DNA from: Hepsetus odoe
Lineage: Eukaryota; Chordata; Actinopteri; Characiformes; Hepsetidae
Length of the DNA stretch: 64,000 nt
Reading direction: 5' to 3'
Assembly: GCA_017165825.1 (NCBI GenBank)
Contig: CM029370.1
Location: 20,298,555 to 20,362,554 of the forward strand
Part shown: one piece after another, positions 1 through 11,200 of the stretch
How positions within the stretch are numbered: position 1 is the first letter of the stretch
Layout of the letters: every line of letters starts with the position of its first letter
Notes under the pieces: generated by a model
The model's input: only the letters and a program-made list of their open reading frames with translations
Database searches by the model: none
Told to the model about the DNA's origin: nothing
Position numbers and translations under genes: made by a program

Positions 1-339
1 CCACTGCTGCACGGGTTTGAGTGTGGTTAAATGCAGAAGTCCAATTTCGTTGTGGTTCATGTGTGCTGTGCTGTGACCTCGCAATGACAAGGGTTGTCAC
101 TTTCACTTTAAAGGTTTAAATGACTTTCCAGTTCCTGTTTTATCAGTGAAATTAGAAAAATGAGCCAGATTATTCCAGAAAAGCAACTCCAAAAATCAAA
201 ACCTTGCAGAAAAGCTGGATCTCCACCCCCCTGGTGGGAAAAGTAAAGAAAGCTTTGTGTTTTATGCAAAGTAACAACAATCGATATATAATTGACGTTA
301 AAGTCTTGGGCTTTGACCTTCCTGAGGGCTGAACTGCTG

Positions 340-453
340 CTCTCTGCTCGAGCGGTTAATATGGCTGCCTGAGCGCGGGGTGCGATTTCTACAGGAAATA
401 CCTTTTCACACGGCGGTGCATTTGTGAAGGGCTGCCATTATACCGAGCTTACG
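340..453 (+). promoter_or_regulatory. gzf1: gzf1 probable untranslated first exon and promoter
   Basis: A good splice donor (ACG|GTAAGAC) ends an exon at 453. It pairs with the acceptor TTTTCGCAG ending at 1206, just before the gzf1 start codon, so I infer a 5' untranslated exon here. The stretch is fairly CpG-rich, and AATATGGCTGCCTGA at 358-372 resembles a YY1-type start-site motif. The transcription start is not defined; the left end is a guess. Confidence 0.5.
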
Positions 454-1236
454 GTAAGACTTTACTACCAACTATGTACTCCCTCCATTCAGGACATCCT
501 CGCACAGCCTGCAATAAACACCACAGGCGGGCTTGGGCTATTTAACCTGCTCTCCTTTGACTGAAATCCTGTCAGATTTCTTCTTCTCTCGCCAGTGCTA
601 GCTGTTCGTGCTAGCTGTTGGGCTAGCCACTGTGTTGGCCAGTCCCGAAGTTGTTTTTACTGTCTCACGAAGAGCTGGGGTTCTGTAAAAGCTCCTTTTC
701 TTCCTCGCCATGTCACCAAACACTAATAAAAAGAATAAACCCCGTTTTCGGCCAACTGCAACGTGTGGTCTGCTTTGCTAGCATAGCATTTAGCCGCTTC
801 TGGTGAGCCGGCGCTTTTTAGAAAGCGTCGTTTGCGACACTGAGGAAGTTATTCATAACTAATAGTATTCAAACATCGCACAAATGGTGTAAATAATCAG
901 CAAAAAACCAGGAGTGGGTGTATGTGCATTGATCTGACAGGCTTGTTCACGTTAGCTTTCAAAGTAGCACCACTTCGTTGTTGTTCACCTGCTTCCCAAG
1001 CATCACTGTCTAGTTACACGGTTTTATTCTCAGTCAGGCCATATATACAGAGTGAAAAAGAGCCTTTTCGTCTTCAGAAGACTGTATAGTGTATTTCTCA
1101 CTTCTGTACGAATGTGTACGCTTGGTCCAGTAAAAGAAAGGAGGCCAGTGTGTAATGAAAGTGAATGGATACATGATTTTTTTTCGTGTCCTCTTTCTTT
1201 TCGCAGTCTCTGTGCAGAGTCCCACAGGGATCCACG

Positions 1237-4200
1237 ATGAGAGATCCAGTGGTTCAGCTCATATCCGGCCACTATCCCGAAGATGTGCTTAGGGCAATGT
1301 GCAAACTAAGAGCCACTGGCACCCTATGCGATGTTACAGTTCACGTGGATTTCCAAGGGGCTCTGGAAGAGTTTAAGGTCCACCAGGTTGTCCTGGCTGC
1401 ATCTAGTGGCTTTTTCAAGTCCCTGCTCTTCACAGATGACCAAGTGAAAAGCATACTCTTGAATGATATTTCTCCCAAGAACTTTGAGAAATTCTTAGAA
1501 TATATATATTCTGGAAAACTGGAAGTGGAAAAAAGCCACCTGGGCGACATAGCACACATGGCAAAGCACCTGGAATGCCAAACCTTACTGGAGACTTGTG
1601 ATACAAAGCTTTTGGGATGTGATTCAGAAAATACTGGTGCTGGTTACGCTGAAAAACAAGATCAAAAAATTAAAAGGGGGAGGACAAAGAAAGCATTAGG
1701 TCCAAGGAAAAATATCAAAATCAACCTCAAAAGCTCAGACACCGAAGGGGAGAAATATGTGGCGGTGCAGGGCCGGAGGAGTAGCAGCAGGTTAGCAGGC
1801 CGCAGGGTCTCCGTGAAGAGGAAGACTGCCTGCAAAGCACGACTTCAGACTGAGGCTTCTGACGCCTCATTAAGTCCAGATGAATCTGAGACAACACTAG
1901 AGGAGCCTTTAGAGATTTTTGAACCAGAATCTAAAACTGCTGGAGGTGTGATTTTCCTTGAAGAGGCTATTCCTGACAGTGGTTCTGAATCGGCGTGCAT
2001 TAACAACCTCAACGCGCCAGATGAAGATCTTCAGAATCCTGACTTCCAGCCAACTGAAGACATGGAAGAAATGAAGAAGGCCGAGAAGGAATACAAGGTG
2101 GCCAGTGCAAAGTATGACTGTCAGAAGTGCATGCGTTCATTTCGCTATGAGAAGAGCTACCTGAAGCACATCAGGGTTAGTCATGGGATCCAGACTGACA
2201 CTACCTACCGCTGCGACATCTGCCAGCAGACTTTTGCCAACCGCTGCAACTTAAAGATTCATGAGCGCCATGTGCACAATAATGAGAGACTCTTCCCATG
2301 TGATGTGTGTAACAAGGCCTTCAAACGCAAGAAGGACGTGACACGTCATAGGCGGCAGGTCCACGAGGGGGGGACTGAGCGCCACTTCTGCCCCCTCTGT
2401 GGAAAATCTCTAAGCTCCAAAACAGCCCTCACTTTGCATAAGAGGACCCACACTGGTGATAAACCCTACAGCTGTAACGAATGTCAAGCTAGGTTCTCCC
2501 AAAGCTCCGCACTCAAGACACATTTAAGGTAACAATGACACTGTAAAGTGTTTGTGTCACAAGTTTGGTGCACTTAAGAAACTGCATGGCTTTGAACAGA
2601 AATCAAAGAGTCTTTTCATCTTGCTGTCATGCCATGGTTTACTGGTTCTGGATTTACCTTATAGGATCCACACTGGTGAGAAGCCTTTTGCCTGTGACAT
2701 GTGTGAGGCCAGGTTTACCCAGAATCACATGCTGGCCTACCATAAGAGATGCCATACTGGTAAGTATATTAATGATCTGTCTTAAGAATAGTATGTTTTT
2801 CCTCTTAATTCATCATGTTTTCCTTTATAGGAGAAAAGCCCTTCATGTGCGAGAACTGCGGGAAAAGTTTTGCATCTAAAGAATACTTAAAACATCATGC
2901 TAGAATCCACTCTGGTTTTAAGCCTTACAAGTGTGAAAACTGTGGAAGAGCATTTGCTCAGAGGAACTCACTGCACCAACATATGAAAATACATACAGGT
3001 ATTTTCATTTATTTACAATGTACTACATTTACTGCAGCTCCACTTTGCCTAATGTATAAGATATATCTAGCTGCCCTCACAACATGTTTAAAACCGCTGT
3101 CCATTGTTGTCTGTCTGCTCACTTCAGGTGACAGACCTTTCCACTGCAAAGACTGTGATAAGCAGTTCACTCAGCTGAACGCTCTTCAGAGACATCAGAG
3201 AATCCACACAGGAGAGAAGCCTTACATGTGCAGCATGTGTGGGAGAACATTTACAGACAAGTCTACTGTCCGCAGACACACCATGGTGAGTGGTCTGTAC
3301 CTGAGGAGATACATTAATCAGTTTCTTAGCCAAATTTAACAAAGCAAACATTCAAACATTTGGTCTCTGTCATAAAAGCCTTTTGTCTCCAAAATGATAA
3401 CCGTACAAAAGGGATTTTTTAAGTTAAATTAAATAAAAAGAATGTTAGACCATTTCTACTGGACCATTTGGTGCACCTTGAGTGAATGGTATATTAAAAT
3501 AGAAAAAAGGGAGTTATGAGATTTTAGCAAGATAATGACATGTTTGAGATATAAAGTTCATGTAAGTGTAAGCCAGAAAAGTAAGACATTTTTTGACATC
3601 TCTGCTTTCCAAACAGACTCATGACAAGGACACACCTTGGAAGAATTATCTGGTTGTGCTTGAGGGCAACGTAGAGGGTTGTGTTAAGAAGCAAAAAGGC
3701 AGCTCTCTGAAGAAGGTCAAGGTGACAGCCAATACAGAGGAATGTCAGCTAGCAGAGAAGCAGAGTGAAGCCGAGGCACAGGAGATAGTGACTGTGACAG
3801 AAGAGCCAGTGTCCATCTCTGGTGAGTGGCCTGGCCCAGGCACCATAGCCCTAGTCCACCATGGAGCACTGGGCAGCCTAACAGTTATTCAAACTGAGGT
3901 ACCTGCTGGTACACAGTTGCAGCCCATTGTCACTGCTGATGGAACCAGTGTCATTTCTCTGGATAGTTCTGCTGTTGTCCCTGTTACTATCCCCTTTTCC
4001 ATTCCTATATCTGTTGCACATTCCATCTCTAATTCAACACCGCTTTCTGGCTCAGTGCGTCTCACGGATCCAGCCACAGTTTCTGACACCATGCTTGCCC
4101 CAGTGGTTACATCAGCGGCACCAGGAGACACAGTTACAGAAGCCCTTTTGGGTCCAGCTGAAGTCACTTTGTCTGCCTCTACTGGATGCATAACGACAGA

Positions 4201-4294
4201 GTCAGTAGAGGAGCAGGTTCAAAGTTCAGACTGTCATCCAGAAACCTCCGAACATGTGCAGGCTACAGAAACTAGAGACCATGGAGATTCCTAA
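1237..4294 (+). CDS. gzf1: GDNF-inducible zinc finger protein 1 (BTB plus ten C2H2 zinc fingers)
   Basis: Nuclear transcription regulator of the BTB-zinc finger class; in mammals GZF1 is a GDNF-inducible repressor. Coding exons are 1237-2528, 2665-2759, 2831-2998, 3128-3285 and 3617-4294, giving 796 aa (human about 711). The ATG at 1237 is chosen because acceptor 1206 removes the in-frame upstream ATG. The BTB/POZ domain spans about residues 1-125 (MRDPVVQL...). An acidic/basic linker follows, then ten fingers from about 293 to 573, the first starting YDCQKC and the last ending HTMTH. Ten fingers is the GZF1 hallmark. Introns fall in the TG|EKP linkers, and the last one splits finger 10 between its two zinc-binding histidines. 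The Ser/Thr/Val-rich C-terminal tail begins HDKDTPWK. The gene faces napb tail to tail, as GZF1 neighbours NAPB in human. All joints stay in frame. Confidence 0.93.
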
Positions 4295-4969
4295 AGGAGA
4301 TAGTGAAGAATAATTTTAAAATGAACACAAGTGAGAGTTCATCTCCTTTTATTCAACACTATGTCAGTATGATCACTAATGCTTTTCTAGGCCTTTCTGT
4401 ATAAATACAGTATATACAGCTTTTTTGTAGAGACAATTCTGATTGATTATGGAGGAGAAGTGATTTGTTCCTGACGTACAACTTGATGTACATAAACAGG
4501 AAAGCATTACAACGAACAACTTTTTCTTTGAAATGCTGAACTGTCAAAATCAGTTGAAGATTTATCAGAGCCTTGGTATTTATTCTAAATCACTATAATG
4601 AGGATATCGAAATAATATCTGAAATCAGTTAAAGATCTTATATCATTCTGGTGCTTTATTCTTCCCCAGCTCTGCATTTGTGTGGGCTTTGTGAGGGATT
4701 TCTAATCTTTCTTTTTCCCTGGGAATGAATGTTTTGAATCCACTGTATTGTGCCTCTTTCGTTTACATTTACAGCACTTAATGGAACAATCCATCCAAAC
4801 TCCTAAAACATGGTGAGGGCTGGACCACTGTAAGCTGAACATGCAGACATATAAAAATGAGTGTAATTTTGCAGGAAATTGTTTTCATATAGATTGAGGA
4901 GATAACATATTATCATTTTGAAACCTTGACGATCTTTACATATACATGGGATCCACCACTCAACAGTTC

Positions 4970-5696
4970 AGACTAATGGCGAGTGCGGAAGGGAGGTGAA
5001 GAAAAGAGTGTAGGCAGGTTGGAATGGGTGGAGAAGAGTGAATGGAGTGATTTGTGGTAGATGGGTACCAGCTAGAGTAAAAGGAAAGGTCTCTAGAACA
5101 GTACTGAGATCAGCCCATGTTGTATGGGTTGGAGACGGTGGCACTGGTGAAAAGACGGGAGGCTGAGCTGCAGGTATCAAGAGTTAAAGATGCTGAGATT
5201 TTCGTTGGGTGTGACGAGGATGGACAGGATTAGAAATTAGTTTATAAGAGGGACAGCTCAGGTTAGACATTTTGGAGACAAAGATAGAGAAGCAAGGTTC
5301 TGATGTTTGGACATGTCCTGAAGAGAGATGAGAATTATATTGGGAGGAGGATGTTGAAGATGGAGCTGTCATCCATCTTCCATCAAAGAGGAATAGAGGA
5401 AGACCAAAGTGAAGTGAAAGTGACTATTCTTGTCATTGTTAAACACAGCACAACGCAACGAAATTCAACCTCTGCGTTTCACCCATACACACACGTGCAG
5501 CAGGGGGCAAACTCCCAAACCACTAGGCCACCGTTGCCCCATGAGGAGGTTTATGGATGTGGTGAGAGGACATGAAGGTGGTCAGTTTGAAGGAGGAAGA
5601 TGCAGAAGCATGGGAGAAATGAAGACAGTTGATCCACTGTGGCGACTCTTAAACAGGAGCGGCCGAAAGACAAAGAGGAAGACGATCTTTACATAA
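4970..5696 (+). mobile_element. Non-LTR retrotransposon (LINE) 3' fragment, interrupted
   Basis: Degenerate reverse-transcriptase C-terminal coding sequence is readable in pieces. One piece reads MFGHVLKRDENYIGRRML (5303 onward), the usual 'GHV.RR....IGRRML' signature near the end of fish LINE ORF2. The far part (5541-5696) ends in the 'CTGTGGCGAC...AGCGGCCGAAAGA' type of 3' end seen in this family. The frame is broken by stops and by an inserted SINE at 5413-5540. The element lies downstream of the gzf1 stop and may be inside its 3' UTR. The clade is not determined. Confidence 0.65.
5413..5540 (-). mobile_element. Short tRNA-derived SINE copy nested in the LINE
   Basis: It begins TGAAGTGAAAGTGACT and ends AACCACTAGGCCACCGTTGCCCC, matching the two ends of the longer copy at 61290-61540. 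The middle part is missing. The right end, read on the minus strand, resembles a tRNA 5' half (GGCCTAGTGG, A-box-like). LINE sequence resumes on both sides, so this inserted after the LINE. Confidence 0.6.
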
Positions 5697-5873
5697 AGCA
5701 TCGACTCTTTATGTTGGGTTGCTAACTTGGTTCTTGCACTTTTTCATACAAATTCTTTTTGGGGCACTTCACCACCCACACTGTTTTAGATACTGGGACT
5801 GTTTCTACTCTGCAACATCAGTTATGAAGCTCTACTGTGCTCTTGTATATGAATATGGATTATTGTAATATAA

Positions 5874-5879
5874 AATAAA
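5874..5879 (+). terminator. gzf1: Candidate gzf1 polyadenylation signal (AATAAA)
   Basis: AATAAA in an A/T-rich stretch about 1.6 kb after the gzf1 stop. I saw no better AATAAA between 4295 and here. If used, the 3' UTR would include the LINE/SINE insertion. An earlier non-canonical site is possible. Confidence 0.3.
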
Positions 5880-7528
5880 AAATAGATTTCAGTCTGCCAC
5901 CTGAAGGCATTACAAGTGGCTAGCTCTCCAAGACAGTCGATTAAACTGATGCCTAACAGGCATAAATGTATGTTTATGAGTGAAATATGTTCATATTCAG
6001 TGATAAAGAAACTAAAGTTGATTGGTTTTAATAACTTCTGTGAATTTTACTGTTGCTGTTAACGTCCGTGCAGTACAATCCCACGTTGCATTTTCTTATT
6101 GAAACACATCTCTAGTTTGAACTCATTTTCACAGATATTTGCCCTTTAAAACTGCCCATCAGCACAGTGTGTAAGAGTTGTAAGGAAAGCTCTTCACATA
6201 TTCACTGGGTTAATATGGCTTATCACTTCACAGTGGTCTCCATCTATTGAGGAATTACTACGTTCCACGTTACTGTGTTACTAAGGTCTATGTTGTCAAG
6301 AGTTCCAGTATTATTTGTTTCGCTGAAAGACAGGGACATGTTCAAGTTTAAATACTGGACCTTTATTTCTGTACTTTCATACAGACATTCCACACGAGTT
6401 CAACTGATCACTCAGAAAGATAAGCATATAGGATGCCTCTTTTGATGGCTTTTTAAAAACTGTAGACACCGTGAGATACTACACATCAACACTAATCCAC
6501 ACACAGTGACATGCGCTGTTAAGGAACACCAATATGGAGAGCGCACTAAGTGCTGCATGAAGTATGAAATTCACAACACGACACACACGTAGCACAATGA
6601 CAGGAGTTAAACAGGGATCTCACAAACTGTTCACAGTTTAAATGTGCTGACAAACAGTCTGAAATGTTAATAAGTGTTCTATTTCAACTTCGATACTTGG
6701 AAGTGCAAACCAGTTACTGCGAACAGATAAGAGAAAGACAGTAAGAAGATAACACTGCAGAATGTAAAAGCAAACTTCAGAACTGAACTTATAAAGTGGT
6801 AAAGACATAAAGAAGGATCTAGAAGTTACAGCTTAATTACTGAGACAGTTATTACTCCTGTAAAGACTTAAAAAGATTAAGTCTGATTTACATTCCTTTT
6901 ATTAGCAGCAATATGACCACTCTCAACTGACAGTTCACTCTTTCCAAAGAAACAACATAATGAAAAAGATCTGATTTAGACTGCACATGATAAAGTTGAG
7001 ACATGAGGCCCATAGACCAGTGTATTGAGAAGAATAGGCTGAGGACAGGTTGCACAATAAAAAAAAAAAAGAATAAACCCAAACAATTTACAACCTAAAC
7101 CTATGCAAAATATGTCTGGTCTTTTAACTCCAGATAATTACATTTGTATATTACATCCAGCACTGGTGATTCAAACTCCAGTAATTAGTTCAACAGCAGG
7201 GCAAACGGCAAGTTCTCAAATACTTAGTTTATCCCCTCGCCTCCACTAACCGGAATCACACAGCGTGCCCAGAACATTCGTTACAGCAACAAGGTATCTT
7301 TCGCCGCCCCGATCACATCTGACGTCTGAAAGCTATTATGTATCCAAGATGAACAAAAAAAAAAAACCAACAACATAATATATTTTCAGATGTTCTCTAT
7401 AAATGCTGCAGCATTAATGCCGACATATTATACTGGGAAACCTAGACTTGGCTTTTGCACAAAAATTAACATGAAATGTATTGGGAGGGGTGTGGCATGC
7501 CTTGGGTGGTTTCCCACCACTCTACAGT
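5880..7528 (-). other. Convergent intergenic stretch and probable napb 3' UTR
   Basis: No coding exon was found. Minus-strand AATAAA signals (TTTATT on the plus strand) occur at 6362-6367 and 6898-6903 and could end napb. The 3' UTR would then be about 0.6 or 1.2 kb. The remainder is A/T-rich unique-looking sequence. Confidence 0.4.
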
Positions 7529-10500
7529 TCACTTCAAGTCCCCCTCATCACCCTGGATGGTTTTCTTGATGCGCAGAAGCATTGTGGTCAGCCACTGGTC
7601 CAGACGTGAGATGGAGTCAAACTCCTTCACCTAATACAAAAGAGAAAAACACGTCTTCGTATCGCCTAATGGACTGTGATTTCGTCTGTACTTTAATAAA
7701 AAACAACATTGTTCAATCATGATTGGTGATTAAAAAGCAAACAAAAAAAGATTTTATGGTTTTATGGTAAAAATGAGTTCTTACTGCTTCTGTGAAAGCC
7801 TCCGCATTCTGTTCTTCATGTGCCTCCAGAAGTTTCTGGAAGGAAAAATTATGCAAGTTCAGCAAAGTGATGCTCTTGTTTACAAGTCAATATCCTCTTG
7901 GACACTGAGATTACAGACCTTCAGAAGTTTGCACTCTCTCGAATCCGAGAAAGCCGGGAACATTTCCTCGTACTTCTCAATGGCAAGCTGTATGGTTAAA
8001 AAATACGGTCAAACCCATGCATCTGAAGTCAAATTTGTAAAGGTTTATGACCCCTTGTAACAAAGACATACCTTTGCGTTCAGCTCATCCACGATGAAGT
8101 GACATAAAGAGGCTTTGAAGAAGTATTCTTTGGCGCTGTATTTCAGCAAAGGGTTGTCCATGGTGTTTGTTCCAACCTAAAGGTATTCACATATAGACTT
8201 GTCAACACTCACGTTTGTGTTGTGTGACATGGTTATCGAATATTGTCATAAGTCTGGCACCTGTTCATAGATCTCAATGGCCTTCTGATACTGTTCCAGC
8301 TGTGCACTATATGAAGCAACCTTGAGAAGACACTTGTTTGCAGAGCTACAAAGTGAAAATGCAATTATCAAACAATTAAAATAAAAAAATCCATTAAAAA
8401 AACCTAGAAAACATTTGCTGTATTTTATGAAAAACATGTTTTGTGCATTGCTGCTTGACTAACCTGTTAGACTCCTCGCCTTTATAATAGTCTGCAGCCT
8501 GTTCATAATGTGCAATTGCCTAGAAGGATAAGAACATTATTTTTGCATTTTTCTTAATTTCAAATGCTGCAGGCATTTTTATATTATCTACAAATATGCA
8601 ACTTTTTTAGAAGTAAACATTAATGAAGAAATAACAGAAAAGACAAAAGATGCATTGCATATTTTTAATACTGGATATGCAAAATGTCATACCTTCTCAA
8701 TATCAACCAGCTCTGATTCATATACCTCGGCAATTGTGATGTGGTGTTTGGCTGCAATGGTAAATCTTCCCTAAGGAAGGAACAGAAGAAATTCGACTTT
8801 AGGGCATTGTTTTATGCTATAATGCTTCAAGAACCATCTTGCCCATTCATATAAAGGTGCTACTGCTATTTAAAAATCTTGATATAAACTGATATCAGTC
8901 CACTCTGTGAAAGCAGAGTCTACCTTCACCTTACCATGTCTGTGTAAATATCGATGGCTGCATTTAAGCAGTTGATAGCCTCTATGGTAGGCATTAAAGG
9001 AAACATGAAAGGAAAAGTTAGTGTAATGCAGCAATATTGAAAGCTCCCAGTGGAAACCATTCAAGCATAATTATTTTAATTCAGCACATTAAATTGGTCA
9101 TAAAAACACAATCTTTTGTTTGGATACAAAACATAATCCTTCAATAAGAAACAAGCCAGCAAACTTCAGTCAATCAGACTGAAAAGGAAACCTCAGTAAG
9201 TGAAGAAAGACGTAGAAAGCTCCTTAAGACAAAATGTATGATGTAAGTGAAAGACGCATCACTTGCCCTTACCCTGTGGGTCAGCCTTCTTGAAGGCATT
9301 TCCAGCATCAACAAAGCTGGTGGCTGCATCGTGTTTGTTCTGGAGCTGCATGTGAAGTCTGGCTGCCTGGCAGAAGGCATTCCCTGCAGCTGTAGACCAA
9401 CCAAAACATCAGGCACCATACCGTGCTTATATGATAGAATGAAATCTATTAGATGAATATTAATGGTTCTAATGATTAAACACTCATCTCTAAATGTACA
9501 CATGAAGAGTTACCTCAAAGTACCTTTGTTTGATTTACCAAAAAATGAATAATAAATTCCCACATACCGCTCCAGTTTTTGGCCATCTTGAACATGTTGG
9601 CTGCTCTGGCATACATCTCACATGCCTCCTCTACTTTGTGATTCCCACTGAAAAGTGTACAGAAGGCACACAAGCAGCCAAATAAATAGACTTTTTATCA
9701 CAGGATATTCCAAACTATTACATTGCTTAATTTGCCTCGACTTTTTAGAGCCACACTTTCCTCTGTCAGCACAGAATCTGAAGATGCTGTTGATCTAGAT
9801 ATGCTTTTCTGAGAATCTATGTTTGCTGGCAATCAGCTGACTGATCCACGTCCCAGAATGGGATGTACAGACTCTCGGGAAGACTCAAATAGGCCATCAC
9901 CAGCTTCACCCATCAAAGCCTTTTCAACCAGAGAGGTTTAATCCAGTTTGACAGAACTGAATAAATACTCTGACATGACATGGGGTTGGATATACCGGAC
10001 AGAACAGAAGGATTTAAGCTGCAGTTGGTCCCAACATACCCAAAGGCTTGCCTGCTTAAGCTGACCTGATGGTGCGCTGATGGCTGAGGGTCAGGCATCA
10101 TTTCAGCTGACAGTAGGAAACCATGAATTTCACTCTGATTGAAAACGAATAAAGGTTAATTCAGTGGGAACACGGTCACGTTGTTGACCAAATGATATGG
10201 GAAGCTGAGGATGAGTTGGACACGGCTTTATGAAGCAGAGCTGTTAGAGTATAAAGAAGCCTGCAGGCACATTTTAACACGGTCAGCTCGCAGTGGAGCT
10301 CAGGGAACTGCGCCAATACTGCGTACATGAGAAAGAGGGGGAAACACCTTCGCTTTCTAACAGACCCGCTCAGCTCAGACTCCTCACAGATAACAGTACT
10401 GTGATTAACCTGTTATTACACAGCTGCAATGTTGACGATCGAGTAGCCTTACACTTAATCTCGAGCCATTAAAAGGCCATGGTGAATAGAAATCGGGCTT

Positions 10501-10953
10501 ATTCTGGTGGAAGAGGGGATCTCAGAAGTGGAGCGGGTTAAATGTAAATGCACACGTGTGGTTAAATGTTGCATTTCTGTATGAAGTGCCTGAAATCCTC
10601 CCCATCGACAGTAGCGGTCTGCTCACGACTCCTCCAGCTGACTAGCCTGCAGCGCTTCAGCTCTCACCCAAACACTGTAAACACCACCGGCTCCTGCGCG
10701 TCCCCACTCTCACGGCTTGTTAAAACCATTAGGTTTCTAAAAAATAGGCTTTAACATTTGCTAATTCCAGGCTGACAACATATAAAACGCTAAACGTGAC
10801 GGATGGACCCGACCCTGAATCTCGCTCCAGAAATATCCACTCCGGCTAATCTTACCCAAACATTCCTCCCAAAAAAGAGCCCGAGGACTTCACTTTCTTG
10901 TCCGCATCTGCCATGAGCTGAACGGCTTCTTTCTCCTTGCCGGAACTGTCCAT
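7529..10953 (-). CDS. napb: Beta-soluble NSF attachment protein (beta-SNAP)
   Basis: SNAP adaptor that binds SNARE bundles and recruits the NSF ATPase for disassembly after membrane fusion; cytosolic, peripheral at membranes. Eleven coding exons: 10856-10953, 9568-9647, 9273-9389, 8935-8981, 8693-8770, 8464-8519, 8261-8345, 8072-8176, 7919-7987, 7785-7835 and 7529-7630. They join in frame to 295 aa, starting MDSSGKEKEAVQLMADADKK. Recognisable segments include KNWSAAGNAFCQAA, DPQEAINCLNAAIDIYTDM, LEQYQKAIEIYEQ and the C-terminal LTTMLLRIKKTIQGDEGDLK, which carries the penultimate Leu important for NSF stimulation. Length equals alpha-SNAP, but VDELNAKLAIEKYEEMFPAF and MDNPLLKYSAK favour beta, and the gzf1 neighbour agrees with the mammalian NAPB locus. 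Alpha versus beta is the main uncertainty. Confidence 0.92.
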
Positions 10954-11200
10954 TTTGTAGCGCTAACGGGCAGAAAAACGCGTTTTTAAACTTAATTTTC
11001 CGCAGCGCTCCCGAAGCCGCCGCGTAGCACCAGAGTAGCAGGGGATTACTGGCAACGGTTTTACTTGACGTAGGCGTAGAAGCCGCTATACAGGTTCTCA
11101 TGGGAGTTGAAGTTCTGTGGAACGTCACAGTCCTTCCAACCTCCAGTGTTCCACGCCACAAAAAACACTACAACTCCCAGGATGCACCAGACGCCAATCT
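10954..11200 (-). promoter_or_regulatory. napb: napb CpG-rich promoter region
   Basis: Sequence directly upstream of the napb ATG is rich in CpG (GCGCTACAAAATGG leader, CCGCCGCG, TTGACGTAGGCGTAG). No TATA box was seen. Two ZNF143-like motifs lie at its outer edge and are listed separately. Confidence 0.5.
11167..11186 (+). promoter_or_regulatory. ZNF143/Staf-type motif (ACTACAACTCCCAGGATGCA)
   Basis: This closely matches the well-known vertebrate promoter motif ACTACAATTCCCAGCATGC bound by ZNF143/ZNF76. It sits about 215 bp upstream of the napb start codon. A weaker copy (ACTTCAACTCCCATG on the minus strand, 11099-11113) lies about 55 bp closer to the gene in the opposite orientation. Confidence 0.7.

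Noticed and set aside
1186..1236. In-frame upstream ATG extending gzf1 by 17 residues
   Set aside because: The acceptor TTTTCGCAG at 1206 removes that ATG, and the BTB family start fits MRDPVVQL at 1237.
9780..10780. Hidden exon in napb intron 1
   Set aside because: The joins of the eleven exons already give a full-length 295-aa SNAP; ORFs inside the intron show no family similarity.
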